From the NCBI GenBank assembly GCA_964410215.1, contig CAYPHA010000008.1, forward strand, positions 1 through 64,000: a stretch of 64,000 bases of DNA. The letters are read 5' to 3'. This document shows, in pieces, positions 18,818 to 27,123 of the stretch. The notes below the pieces were generated by a model that was not told where the DNA came from, did no database searches, and worked only from the letters and a program-made list of their open reading frames with translations. A program made the translations under genes and the position numbers. The DNA is from CAYPHA01 sp964410215 (lineage in GTDB: Bacteria; Calditrichota; Calditrichia; Calditrichales; CAYPHA01). How positions within the stretch are numbered: position 1 is the first letter of the stretch; every line of letters starts with the position of its first letter.

Positions 18818-19624
18818 ATGGCTGAAAAATACACGATTTCCGAAGAGCAGAAAAAACGGTTCGCAGGGCTTTATCTTCTCGAATACATGATTAACACACC
18901 CAAATCCATCGGTGTTTTTCTTGACGGGAACGATCAGGATCTGGAGCCTGTTCTGGAATGGCTGATGATGCACCGGTTTATTGAGATCAGGGACGAAGAA
19001 AAGTATGTGCCGACCAGGCAGGGCCGTGAAGAGCTCAAAAAATTCATGGCCCGCTACAGTGAATTCCTTACCATGTTCGATATATACTGCGCGGTCGACC
19101 TGGAAGCGGGTGAATTCGCTTTTGCCGACTATTTTTCCTTTGACAGCGAAACGGAATGGAAAGCCTGGCTGAACGAAGAACGGTGGGACGATTTGCGGGT
19201 CGCCGTTGCCGATTTTAAAAACATAAACCCTGTTGAAATTGTTTTTATGAGTTTCATCAACGAAAGACGTTTCGGCAGAGATGCTTCCGGCTGGCAATTT
19301 GACCTGCTGCTCGGATCCGTCTGGGATGATATCCTCGACATTTGCAAAACAGCGATCCAATGGGAGCAGCTTGGTTTTGAAGATGAAGAAGGCATGGTTC
19401 CCGCAGAAGATGTGATTACGGACATCATCACGCAGGGCACAGAGATTATGCTCGGGCTGCTGGATGAAGAAGCGGATATTGCCGGTGACGCACGCTTCGG
19501 TGACGAAAACGGTTCCCCGGACGCGGAATATTTTGTCGATGAAGTGGAGTTTCCCAGATTTCAGGGATCGCATTACCGGTCGTACCGTGATCCCCATTAT
19601 GTCAGTCCTAATTGGCGGAATTAG
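18818..19624 (+). CDS. Hypothetical protein with N-terminal winged-helix-like domain
   Basis: I do not recognise the family. The first 80 residues read as a winged helix: SEEQKKRFAGLYLLEYMI, then an elongated helix containing LEPVLEWLMMHRFIEIRDEE and a wing YVPTRQGREELKKF. The remainder is very acidic, with WLNEERWDDLRVAVADFK and a predicted helical centre, ending in a Tyr/Arg/His-rich tail (SHYRSYRDPHYVSPNWRN). It has no membrane segment. It lies nine bases after the DUF350 gene, preceded by GAGGAG, and its end overlaps the potassium-channel leader, so it is a firm member of the operon. A 354-residue open frame runs opposite to it; the ribosome-binding site and spacing favour the plus-strand gene. 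Confidence 0.78.
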   Translation: MAEKYTISEEQKKRFAGLYLLEYMINTPKSIGVFLDGNDQDLEPVLEWLMMHRFIEIRDEEKYVPTRQGREELKKFMARYSEFLTMFDIYCAVDLEAGEFAFADYFSFDSETEWKAWLNEERWDDLRVAVADFKNINPVEIVFMSFINERRFGRDASGWQFDLLLGSVWDDILDICKTAIQWEQLGFEDEEGMVPAEDVITDIITQGTEIMLGLLDEEADIAGDARFGDENGSPDAEYFVDEVEFPRFQGSHYRSYRDPHYVSPNWRN

Positions 19625-19629
19625 CAGAT

Positions 19630-20730
19630 ATGACGGTGTTTTACAGAATATTCCGGAAAGTATTTCGCAATTCGATTACACGAAATAAAATCGGCCGTGT
19701 GATTGCCATCGCCCTTGGCCTGAACGTGTTTTTCGGCAGCCTGTTCTACTGGGCTGAAAAGGATGTACAGAATGGCCTGACTTATCTTGACGCCATCTGG
19801 TGGGCCATGGTAACGATGACGACCGTGGGATATGGTGATTATTATGCCCAGACGCCCGTTGGCCGTTTTATCATATCCTACCCCTGTATGCTTCTGGGGA
19901 TCGGTATCATCGGATATCTGGTAGGCGTTGTGGCTGAAAATATGATCGAGCGTATCTCCAAAAGGAAAAGAGGACTCATGAATATTACACATTCGGATCA
20001 TATTATTGTTTGTAACTTTCCCGGTTCGGATAAGATTATCCGTATTATTCAGGAACTGAAGCGAAGCAGGGATTTCAGTGACAGACGTTGCGTCGTTGTA
20101 TCGGATATGATCGAAGAACTACCGGATGAGCTTGTAAAAGCCAAAGTGGAATTTGTGAAGGGTGATCCCGTTCGTGAAGAAGTCCTGCTGAAGGCGAATG
20201 TTCAGGCATGTGCCGGTGTGTTTATCCTGGCCGAACGTCCGGGCAATCCTGCTTCCGATGCAAAGACCTTTGCGATCGGTACGCAGATCGAGATGATTGA
20301 ACGGGAAATCAATAAACCCATCCGGACAGTTGTAGAGTTAGTGAATAAAGACAATTTTAAAATGATGCAACGGTCAAAAGTAGACGGTATCGTATCGGAA
20401 GACGGAATTATCGACGGTCTCATGGTACAGGAATTCCTGTATCCCGGTGTACACGATATCATACATCAGATCATTACCAACGCTGTCGGCAGCCAGTTTT
20501 ATATATTCGATACCGAACTGGACGGTGTCCAGGTTTCCGATATCCAGATGGCCGTTTTAAAACATGCTTCCAACCAGCAGGTAATCGGCATTTGCCGGAA
20601 CGGAGCATCGCTTTTAAATCCGTCGAAAGATGAAATTATCAAGCCTGGGGACAAGCTGATCATGCTTGCCGAAAGGCGCAGTGATTTCCGGGAAATCGAA
20701 CAACAAATACTTTCCTCAAAGAAAAAATGA
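19630..20730 (+). CDS. Two-TM potassium channel with RCK (TrkA-type) domain
   Basis: The 366-residue protein has two transmembrane helices flanking a pore loop with the selectivity filter TMTTVGYGD (TVGYGD at residues 65-70), followed from about residue 115 by a cytosolic RCK domain (HIIVCNFPGSDKIIRIIQEL) and a TrkA-C-like end (VIGICRNGASLLNP ... IIKPGDKLIML). The RCK nucleotide loop NFPGSD lacks the canonical GxGxxG. Such channels are gated by ligands binding the RCK ring. A TTG at 19612 would extend the frame, but ATG at 19630 with GGCGGA upstream is preferred. Cytosolic polyamines block many K channels in general, which makes its place beside polyamine genes notable, though that link is inference. 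Confidence 0.92.
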   Translation: MTVFYRIFRKVFRNSITRNKIGRVIAIALGLNVFFGSLFYWAEKDVQNGLTYLDAIWWAMVTMTTVGYGDYYAQTPVGRFIISYPCMLLGIGIIGYLVGVVAENMIERISKRKRGLMNITHSDHIIVCNFPGSDKIIRIIQELKRSRDFSDRRCVVVSDMIEELPDELVKAKVEFVKGDPVREEVLLKANVQACAGVFILAERPGNPASDAKTFAIGTQIEMIEREINKPIRTVVELVNKDNFKMMQRSKVDGIVSEDGIIDGLMVQEFLYPGVHDIIHQIITNAVGSQFYIFDTELDGVQVSDIQMAVLKHASNQQVIGICRNGASLLNPSKDEIIKPGDKLIMLAERRSDFREIEQQILSSKKK

Positions 20731-20810
20731 ATAAACAGATTGAACTTTAGTATAAAAAATACGTAAATCGAACAGATAAAAAAAAGATTTATCAAATAGG
20801 AGGTTGATCT

Positions 20811-21224
20811 ATGACCAGTGTTCAAATCGCGTCACGCCGGGAAGTTGAACTCATTCAATTCCTGGAACTCAATGGGTGTAAAGTCGATGTTCTCGGCCAG
20901 GACATTTTTATGGTCACCAGAGATGGTGAACTGCCTGTCTTTGTCCATGTCAGCGGCACCAACATGTATTTCGAAGTCGATCTGGGTAATGTAAGTGCAC
21001 TGGTTGACAAGGATTTTTATTTCAGACTGCTCGACATGAATACGGAAATTCTTCCCGTCAGTTTTGGTATTAACAATACGAACCCCGATGATCCCCGGCT
21101 GGTATTGATTGAAAGCCGCGAAACGGAGGATCTGAGTGATCAGGAACTTTTGGCCGTATTTGACGCGCTCGAACTGGCAATTGATAAGGCAGAAGCATTC
21201 TTATCAAAACTCGTAACAAAGTAA
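20811..21224 (+). CDS. DUF2170 / YjfI-like protein
   Basis: The 137-residue soluble protein matches the pattern of DUF2170 (E. coli YjfI): an N-terminal helix, a QDIFMVTRDGELPVFVHVSG strand pair, then LPVSFGINN and a C-terminal helix DQELLAVFDALELAIDKAEAF. It is preceded by a strong AGGAGG site eight bases before ATG. YjfI is found next to the PspA homologue YjfJ in enterobacteria, and here the pspA gene follows after 33 bases in the same order, which supports the call. Biochemical function is unknown; a regulator or cofactor of the PspA protein would fit. Family identity rests on pattern recognition, not a search. Confidence 0.65.
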   Translation: MTSVQIASRREVELIQFLELNGCKVDVLGQDIFMVTRDGELPVFVHVSGTNMYFEVDLGNVSALVDKDFYFRLLDMNTEILPVSFGINNTNPDDPRLVLIESRETEDLSDQELLAVFDALELAIDKAEAFLSKLVTK

Positions 21225-21257
21225 TGATGTCAGTAATTTCAAATAAAGGAGTATACA

Positions 21258-21941
21258 ATGAGCGTATTTAATAGATTGTTCAAAATTGGTGAAGCCAAAG
21301 TTAATAAAGTGGTCGACGGAATGGAAAAACCGGAATTGATGCTTGAGCAGGCAATCCGCGACAAGGAAAGACAGATCAGCGATGTCAAAAAATCAGTCAT
21401 GTCCGTCATCGCAACAGAACGTCAGACCAAGGGCATGCTGGATTCCGAAAAAGCGGAGAAACAGACCTGGGAAGCCAAGGCGGAAGCTGCTCTGAAAACA
21501 GGACGGGAAGACCTTGCCGTCAAAGCCCTTAACCGTGCCAGCGAACATGAGCAGAAGGCGGTTTCGCTTGAAGAGGCATGGAAGGGTCAGCGTGATAATG
21601 TTGACAAACTGAAGCAGGAAATTACAAAGCTGGAAGACGAGCTGTCTGAATTCAAACGTAATAAAGACTTCATCATTGCCCAGAGTAAAACGGCCGAAGT
21701 CAAAAAACAGATCTATGAGGCCAAGGCAAAAATAAAAAGCGATCGCAGAGCCGACGACCTGATGGCACGCATGAAGGCCAAAGCCGAACGTTCGTCGTAT
21801 GAAGCCGCCGCCGCCGAGGAAATGGCAGAAACGGTCAGCGGAGACAGCCTGGAAAAAGAATTCGAAAGTATCGGGACAACCGCATCATCGAATGCCGTCC
21901 AGGAAAAACTGGCTGCCATGAAAAATAAGCTCGGCCAATAA
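21258..21941 (+). CDS. pspA: PspA/IM30 family membrane-stress protein (YjfJ-like)
   Basis: The 227-residue protein is a PspA/Vipp1 (ESCRT-III-like) family member that polymerises on the inner membrane and protects it from damage. It opens with MSVFNRLFKIGEAKVNKVVDGM, the amphipathic membrane-binding helix, and is otherwise almost wholly helical and coiled coil, rich in Lys, Glu, Ala and Gln (EKPELMLEQAIRDKERQI). The family is usually 220-260 residues. AAAGGAG lies seven bases upstream of ATG. It is the last gene before a strong terminator; speD follows. Ordinary pspBC regulators are absent, as is usual for the YjfJ branch. Confidence 0.95.
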   Translation: MSVFNRLFKIGEAKVNKVVDGMEKPELMLEQAIRDKERQISDVKKSVMSVIATERQTKGMLDSEKAEKQTWEAKAEAALKTGREDLAVKALNRASEHEQKAVSLEEAWKGQRDNVDKLKQEITKLEDELSEFKRNKDFIIAQSKTAEVKKQIYEAKAKIKSDRRADDLMARMKAKAERSSYEAAAAEEMAETVSGDSLEKEFESIGTTASSNAVQEKLAAMKNKLGQ

Positions 21942-21948
21942 CCTGTTT

Positions 21949-21979
21949 TCCCGGGGGCGCGGTCTCCCGGGACTTTTTT
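21949..21979 (+). terminator. Rho-independent terminator after pspA
   Basis: A seven-pair stem TCCCGGG (21949-21955) with CCCGGGA (21966-21972) around a ten-base G/C-rich loop is followed by a T-rich run. It lies eight bases after the pspA stop codon and would separate speD, which begins at 22049, from the upstream operon unless it reads through. Confidence 0.85.
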
Positions 21980-22048
21980 CTTTATGAATGGAACAAGCGT
22001 TTCGGGATCCGAATCGACGGATCAGATACGTACAAAAAGGATAGGTCA

Positions 22049-22441
22049 TTGGAACAACCCTTTAAACAAACCACTATCGACCGGGATACGGGTCTCGGTC
22101 GTCACCTTTTACTGGAACTGTACGACTGCAACCGGGAGGTCTTAAATAAGGTCGAACCTGTTGAAACGATCCTCAGGGAAGCAGCCCTGGCCGCCAATGC
22201 CACCATCATCGAATCCGCTTTCCACCATTTCAGTCCTTATGGCGTGAGCGGGGTGATCATCATTTCAGAAAGTCATCTTACTATTCACACATGGCCTGAA
22301 TACGGATACGCGGCTATCGATGTGTTTTCATGCGATACGGAAATGAATATGGTACGGCTGGAAAAAATGCTGGTTTCGGCATTTGGATCGGCAACCCATG
22401 AACGTTCTATCATCCGTCGCGGCAAGAACGTGCAGCTATAG
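22049..22441 (+). CDS. speD: S-adenosylmethionine decarboxylase proenzyme (SpeD)
   Basis: SpeD decarboxylates SAM to supply the aminopropyl donor for polyamine synthesis. The 130-residue proenzyme has the self-cleavage site ESHLTIHTWPE, where Ser75 becomes the pyruvoyl group, followed by YGYAAIDVFSCD. This is the class 1b (Thermotoga-type) size. The start is a TTG at 22049 with AGGATAGG at 22038-22045; no in-frame ATG is nearby. It sits after the pspA terminator, 107 bases downstream, and its end overlaps the convergent rhomboid gene by six bases. Its partner is most likely the aminopropyltransferase-like protein that opens the cluster at 15.3 kb. Confidence 0.96.
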   Translation: MEQPFKQTTIDRDTGLGRHLLLELYDCNREVLNKVEPVETILREAALAANATIIESAFHHFSPYGVSGVIIISESHLTIHTWPEYGYAAIDVFSCDTEMNMVRLEKMLVSAFGSATHERSIIRRGKNVQL

Positions 22442-23005
22442 GTTCTGACCGGACTCGTCTTCATTTTTAAGAAAACCGAAGACACTTCCGCAAATCCCGC
22501 CAATAATATGGGCAAACTGCGAAATGCGGTCATTGGAAAATGCCTCGACAATTTCCTTTCCTAAAAACAGAATCACGATAAGAATAAAAGTAAGCGGAAT
22601 AAAACCGGATTTAATACGTGTCATGGAGCTGAGAATAATCAGCATAAAAGCCACCCCGCTGGCACCAAGCAATCCGGTATTAAACAGGGCGATATTCAGC
22701 AGGGCGGTCACAAGTGCCGTGGTAAGGGTCATGATCAGTATCATTCGCGAGCCATACTTTTCCTCGAGCATGGGACCGATCAATAAAATCAGGGTAAAGT
22801 TACCTACGAGATGTGCCCAGTCCGCATGTCCCGCCACATGGGTAAAGAGACGGAAATAGGTCAGCGGATCAGCCCATGATACCATACCGGGTACGACAAA
22901 TAGAGCCGGGATGAGTTTATGCCCCAGCATACCGTCGAGCATCAGAACGCCGGCGGAAATAAACGTGAAGGTTAATATAACCGGTGAATTATAATGTATT
23001 TTCAT
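22436..23005 (-). CDS. Rhomboid-family intramembrane serine protease
   Basis: The 189-residue protein has six predicted membrane helices. It shows the rhomboid HxxxxHLxxN-like segment HADWAHLVGNF, the catalytic serine in GLLGASGVAFM and the catalytic histidine in the last helix, FAHIIGGICG. All three key features are present, so it is probably an active peptidase cleaving membrane-anchored substrates inside the bilayer. It lies convergent to speD and 11 bases downstream of the Memo gene, so it may be cotranscribed with it. Substrates are unknown. Confidence 0.92.
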   Translation of the reverse strand: MKIHYNSPVILTFTFISAGVLMLDGMLGHKLIPALFVVPGMVSWADPLTYFRLFTHVAGHADWAHLVGNFTLILLIGPMLEEKYGSRMILIMTLTTALVTALLNIALFNTGLLGASGVAFMLIILSSMTRIKSGFIPLTFILIVILFLGKEIVEAFSNDRISQFAHIIGGICGSVFGFLKNEDESGQNL

Positions 23006-23016
23006 ATCAGCCCGGT

Positions 23017-23850
23017 TCAGCTATACAGGATTCCGGAAAGATAACCGACAACCTGGTTGCGGTCGCCCGTAATATCACCTGAATTGCGGTATAACAGAAC
23101 TTTAGACCGTTTCGCACCCAGGTTGCGGCACACTTTCATGGCCGTTACAACGGGTCCACCGCCACACATTTCACAGAGTCCATCCTGGAGGTCACTATAT
23201 AACTTTTCTTCATCGAAAGCATTTACGTTATCGACCACCACCTTATCAAGCAGTGCGGCTCTGTCATGTTTGTGAAAGTGGGACAGGTCCGAACTGGCGA
23301 CGACCAGCACGTTCTGATCTCTGAGAACGGAACTCAGTGCTTCCGAAAGAATATCGATATTTTCCTTATCCTGATTCCCCATAACAACGGGAATTAATTT
23401 AAAATCATTCAGGACATGCTGCAGAAAAGGAAGCTGGACTTCCAGCGCATGCTCATCTTCGTCATGACCCAGTCCTGAGAAGACGATATTGGGATGGGAT
23501 TCCACCAGAAATCCGGCCAGATCCCGGTCGATGTCCACTACCCCCAGCGGCGTGCTGTAACCGCTGCCATCATACACAGATATCTCCTCGAAATAGACGC
23601 GGTGACTCGGAGATATAACGACGACGGTATCATACGCTCTGTCGACAAGCTGACGATAAGCGCGAGCGGCCACCCCGCCGGAATACATATAGCCAGCGTG
23701 CGGAACGATGATACCAGACAGCTTATTTATTACCATATCGCCTTGTGCATTCTCGAGGTAGACAGCGACTTCTCTTTCCAGTGTATTTTTATCAGATGAA
23801 TAGAAAAGGCCGGCCACAGCCTGTTTTCTTATTTTATTACCATCAGACAT
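23017..23850 (-). CDS. amrB: Memo-family protein, AmmeMemoRadiSam system protein B
   Basis: The 277-residue protein belongs to the Memo family (class III extradiol-dioxygenase fold). Marks are RKQAVAGLFYS, IVPHAGYMYSGGVAARAY, ISPSHRVYFEEISV, DEDEHALEVQLPFLQ and SSDLSHFHKHDRA, with the metal-ligand histidines apparently kept. In bacteria and archaea it usually appears with AMMECR1 and a radical SAM protein; here AMMECR1 lies far away at 52 kb and no radical SAM protein is in the window. Biochemical role is uncertain. Confidence 0.93.
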   Translation of the reverse strand: MSDGNKIRKQAVAGLFYSSDKNTLEREVAVYLENAQGDMVINKLSGIIVPHAGYMYSGGVAARAYRQLVDRAYDTVVVISPSHRVYFEEISVYDGSGYSTPLGVVDIDRDLAGFLVESHPNIVFSGLGHDEDEHALEVQLPFLQHVLNDFKLIPVVMGNQDKENIDILSEALSSVLRDQNVLVVASSDLSHFHKHDRAALLDKVVVDNVNAFDEEKLYSDLQDGLCEMCGGGPVVTAMKVCRNLGAKRSKVLLYRNSGDITGDRNQVVGYLSGILYS

Positions 23851-24031
23851 ATATAAACCTGTTAGTTAATTCCTGATTTTTCATGAATATACGAGCTGCC
23901 GGGTAAAGTATCAAATACTTACCTATAGAGAACAAAAAATCGTAAATAAAATTTCCTTGTATGGGTGTGGCTCTTATATTATGCGTGAAAAATCAGTACG
24001 TAACGTCACACACAAGCTTCGGAGAAGGTTA

Positions 24032-24520
24032 ATGGCAGAACCGGGAAATCGCCCGAGCTGGGATGAATATTTCATGGACCTTGTTGACCAGGTCGCCAAA
24101 CGCGCCACATGTGACCGGGGTAAAAGCGGTTGTTTAATCGTACGGGACAAGCGCATCATCTGTAGCGGTTATGTCGGTTCACCGCCGGGTTTTCCCCATT
24201 GCGATGAAGTCGGCCATTTGATGAAAAAGGTCATTGATGAAGACGGTACCGTGCGTCAGCACTGTGTACGTACCATTCACGCTGAACAGAATGCCATTTG
24301 TCAGGCCGCCAGACACGGTCTGTCACTCCAGGGGACTACCCTTTATTGCACCATGGAACCCTGCCGCGTGTGTGCCCTGCTGATTATCAGTGTAGGGATC
24401 AAGAAGGTAGTTGCGAAACGGCGCTACCACGCAGCGGCGGAAACCCGTGAACTGTTCAGAGAAGCGGATATCGAAATGGTCGTGATGGAAGATACAGTTG
24501 AAACGTATGATGACCAGTAA
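24032..24520 (+). CDS. Deoxycytidylate (dCMP) deaminase family
   Basis: The protein, 162 residues from ATG 24032, is a zinc-dependent cytidylate deaminase that would convert dCMP to dUMP for thymidylate synthesis. GGAGAAGG at 24020-24027 fixes this start; the frame stays open 75 bases further upstream without a good site. Motifs: TIHAEQNAI (zinc His and catalytic Glu) and CTMEPCRVCALLI (zinc Cys pair), plus GSPPGFPHCDEVGHLM typical of dCMP/ComEB deaminases. It starts a short run with the phosphofructokinase fusion downstream (29-base gap). Confidence 0.92.
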   Translation: MAEPGNRPSWDEYFMDLVDQVAKRATCDRGKSGCLIVRDKRIICSGYVGSPPGFPHCDEVGHLMKKVIDEDGTVRQHCVRTIHAEQNAICQAARHGLSLQGTTLYCTMEPCRVCALLIISVGIKKVVAKRRYHAAAETRELFREADIEMVVMEDTVETYDDQ

Positions 24521-24549
24521 ACACAAACGATTACCAGACAGGGAGTATT

Positions 24550-26040
24550 ATGCCTGGCACCAATCACAAAAATGCTGCTAAAGCGGACCTTTTAAAATTA
24601 CTGCAGTCCACAAAGCCGCTGCAGTCCTTAACGGAAGATGAAGTGCGCTCAATTATCAAACTGCTTGTAAGGCAAGAATACAAAGCCGGTGACATCGTTT
24701 TGCAGGAGGGAGATATCGGAACCGCTGCCTATATCGTCGCCGCTGGTGAATTCTCCTTCGCTAAAATGGACCGCGTTATAAAAATTTTTAAACCGGGAGA
24801 TTTTTTCGGCGAAATTGCCATTATCGATGCCAGACCGCGAACAGGGACGGTCAAAGCGGTTTCCGACGGTGTTCTTTATGTATTCGAAGGTGCCGCTCTG
24901 GAAGATGAAAACCGCGTCGATCCCCGAACAGCCCGGAAAATATATCAGGGTTTCGCCAGGCTGATTACGTCTTATGTCCGTGAGGGCTCCGATCTGTACC
25001 GTGAAATGGATGTGCTCCTTGTGCAGGACGGAGGCTGTGCGCCGGGTTACAATCCTGTCACCGCTTTTTTAACGGAATACCTTGAAAAAGAGGGGCGCAA
25101 AGTCTTTGTCGCGGCGCAGGGATTTCGCTCCCTGGTTTCAAACATGGCAGATGATTACCGCTGTTTGATCCATCACATGGATTATTATAAACAGATTGAA
25201 CACATCCCCGGGGTTATTTTTGCACCCCCGCTGCGGGAAGCCCGGGGTGCCGATTTTCGCTCCGAACGTTATCCGGATTTCAGACAAGAAGAACAACAGC
25301 GAAAAGCGGTTGAACATATCGTTGAGAGAAAAGTGAATATCCTGATCGGTATTGGAGGAGACGGCACGTTTAAGGGTATAAAAGCGCTCAGTCATTTACT
25401 TCCGGACACGATTCAGAGCTTCTTTATTCCGGTGACGATCGACAGTGATTTATACGGAACTGATTGTATCGGAGAACATACCGGTGTTGAAATCGGTGCT
25501 GAAAAAATCCGCTGTTACATGGCGGATGCACGCACACACAAGCGCTGTTATATTGTTGAGATGATGGGTGCCCAGGGTGGATATCACGCCCTGCACTCCT
25601 GCCTGGGAGCCCGCGCCCACCTGGCTGTACTTCCTTCCTCCCAGTACGATATACGGCAAATTGCCGAAGCCATGCGTACCCGCTCGGAAACGGTGATCGT
25701 TGTTGCTGAAGGCTACAAAAGCCGGCAGCGTAAAGAAGAGAATTATAGGGGAAATGCGGCCGAATATTTCCGGGATGAATTGCTGTCAACCGGTATCAAT
25801 ATGAAGCATCGTATCATTTGTGAGCCCTTCTCCAGGGACGTTCGCGGCGCGCACCCGAATAATATGGACATTATGCTGGCTCAGCGAATGGCGCGTACCC
25901 TGGTCCGGCTGGTAAAAGAAGGAAAATCAAAAAAAATGCCCGCCGTATTGTCGGGCAAAGAATACGCAATTGAATTCATGAATGTTAAAACCGATAATTC
26001 CGTCCAATCATCCCTGGCAGACCTGGCTAACCGTCTGTAA
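24550..26040 (+). CDS. Cyclic-nucleotide-binding domain fused to divergent 6-phosphofructokinase
   Basis: The 496-residue protein starts with a cNMP-binding domain (residues 20-130; EYKAGDIVLQEGDIGTAAYI, FKPGDFFGEIAIIDARPRTG with the phosphate-cassette glycines, Glu and Arg). From about residue 153 a phosphofructokinase domain follows: GGCAPGYNPV, GIGGDGTFKGIKAL (GGDGT at 269-273), PVTIDSDLYGTD in place of PKTIDND, MMGAQGGYHAL, and RGAHPNNMDIMLAQRM. Gly after the GGD suggests ATP rather than pyrophosphate as donor, from family rules. The MGR arginine and the PEG motif are altered, so catalysis could be weakened or the substrate changed. GGGAG precedes ATG. Cyclic nucleotide control of a glycolytic enzyme is inferred from the fusion. 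Confidence 0.88.
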   Translation: MPGTNHKNAAKADLLKLLQSTKPLQSLTEDEVRSIIKLLVRQEYKAGDIVLQEGDIGTAAYIVAAGEFSFAKMDRVIKIFKPGDFFGEIAIIDARPRTGTVKAVSDGVLYVFEGAALEDENRVDPRTARKIYQGFARLITSYVREGSDLYREMDVLLVQDGGCAPGYNPVTAFLTEYLEKEGRKVFVAAQGFRSLVSNMADDYRCLIHHMDYYKQIEHIPGVIFAPPLREARGADFRSERYPDFRQEEQQRKAVEHIVERKVNILIGIGGDGTFKGIKALSHLLPDTIQSFFIPVTIDSDLYGTDCIGEHTGVEIGAEKIRCYMADARTHKRCYIVEMMGAQGGYHALHSCLGARAHLAVLPSSQYDIRQIAEAMRTRSETVIVVAEGYKSRQRKEENYRGNAAEYFRDELLSTGINMKHRIICEPFSRDVRGAHPNNMDIMLAQRMARTLVRLVKEGKSKKMPAVLSGKEYAIEFMNVKTDNSVQSSLADLANRL

Positions 26041-26052
26041 CCGGGCAGCCAT

Positions 26053-26691
26053 CTATTCTTCAATCAGTTCTGCGTTAACAATTTTACCGAGCACCTGTCC
26101 GCCATTTGTTAAATAGACGCGTACACTGACATGCGCGTCTTCAACGATGACTCCCCCTTTAACGACCGAATTGTTATTTATATTAATATCGATATGGCGA
26201 TGCTTTTTAGACTGCCCGTTTGCCTCACCGATAATGATGTCTCCGCCTACACGGCTGCTGTCGCGTATGGTAATATTTCCGTTGCGCGTTGAAAGATCAC
26301 TTTTCACAAAGGTTTCGAAAAGTTCAATGCTTCCGTTGATCGTGGTTATCTCACCTTCAATCCGGCTCCTGTTCAGGGCATTAATGGAACCGTTTACGGC
26401 ACTGATATCCCCGTTCACTATGACACCGGAAGCAAGAGAGATGCTGCCGTTTACTGACTGCAAATCTTTAACCGTCGAATTTTCACCAACTTCAATCGCC
26501 CCGTTTACGGCCCGGCAATCGCCCTGTATTTCACAATCCCTGCCGATAATGATACCTCCGTTAACAGAATTCAAACTCGACGTTTCCACACTGCCGTCTT
26601 CAATCCGGATCGTTTTATTGATTTCCAGATTACAGGCTGTGAGCAAGATTGAAAAGAATATCAGCGTTACAATAAAAGAAAATTTCTGCAT
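26053..26691 (-). CDS. Beta-helical, bactofilin-like lipoprotein
   Basis: The 212-residue product is a lipoprotein with lipobox LLTAC. The body is a run of about ten short repeats with the core V/I-N-G-x-I (SVNGGIIIG, AVNGAIEVG, SVNGSISLA, AVNGSINAL, TINGSIELF, TRNGNITIR), each roughly 19 residues, as in right-handed parallel beta helices of polymer-forming (bactofilin/DUF583-like) proteins. It has no enzyme motif. It lies convergent to the phosphofructokinase fusion, only 12 bases apart, and appears monocistronic. A structural or adhesive envelope role is likely but inferred. Confidence 0.8.
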   Translation of the reverse strand: MQKFSFIVTLIFFSILLTACNLEINKTIRIEDGSVETSSLNSVNGGIIIGRDCEIQGDCRAVNGAIEVGENSTVKDLQSVNGSISLASGVIVNGDISAVNGSINALNRSRIEGEITTINGSIELFETFVKSDLSTRNGNITIRDSSRVGGDIIIGEANGQSKKHRHIDININNNSVVKGGVIVEDAHVSVRVYLTNGGQVLGKIVNAELIEE

Positions 26692-26898
26692 GCCTGACTC
26701 CCGTTTTCGGCTGTTTTCTTATCATTTTAATACGTAAAGAACCAATTTAGTTTCATTTTTTACATGATTGTACAAAGCAGTATCTTCAATAACAGGAAGA
26801 AAGTGTGTGTTTTCACTATATCTGAATTTGCAAAATGGAAGTTTCTTATGCAAGAAATATCAGAAGAGGCCGACAACATGCAATACGGTTATTACTAA

Positions 26899-27123
26899 TC
26901 AGGCTACGACATCGATCATATTTTTTCCGCGTCGCATACCAGATTTCAGATTCATGGTCTGGACTTTTGCCCTTTTTTTCTTTCGCTTTGCCGCTTCGGC
27001 TTTATCCGATTGTTTGTTTGTTTTTTCAACCTGCTGAGGAGCCGCTACGGCATTGTTAGAGGACGTTTTCATGCCATCATAAGCTGTGTGAATCGCATTT
27101 GTCGAGTTTACCGGGTTATACAT
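26899..27123 (-). CDS. Small basic hypothetical protein, 74 aa
   Basis: This short frame has a good GGGAG ribosome-binding site seven bases before its ATG, which makes it credible. The product starts MYNPVNSTNAIHTAYDGMK, continues with a Ser/Asn/Ala/Gln-rich linker and a strongly basic centre (EAAKRKKKRAKVQ), and has no hydrophobic segment. I do not recognise it. Upstream lies the sodium symporter end and downstream a 207-base gap before the beta-helical lipoprotein. Confidence 0.5.
   Translation of the reverse strand: MYNPVNSTNAIHTAYDGMKTSSNNAVAAPQQVEKTNKQSDKAEAAKRKKKRAKVQTMNLKSGMRRGKNMIDVVA

Noticed and set aside
18533..19597. 354-codon open frame antisense to the winged-helix gene
   Set aside because: The plus-strand gene has a good ribosome-binding site and operon spacing; the antisense product has Cys/His/Phe-rich low-quality composition and no start site.
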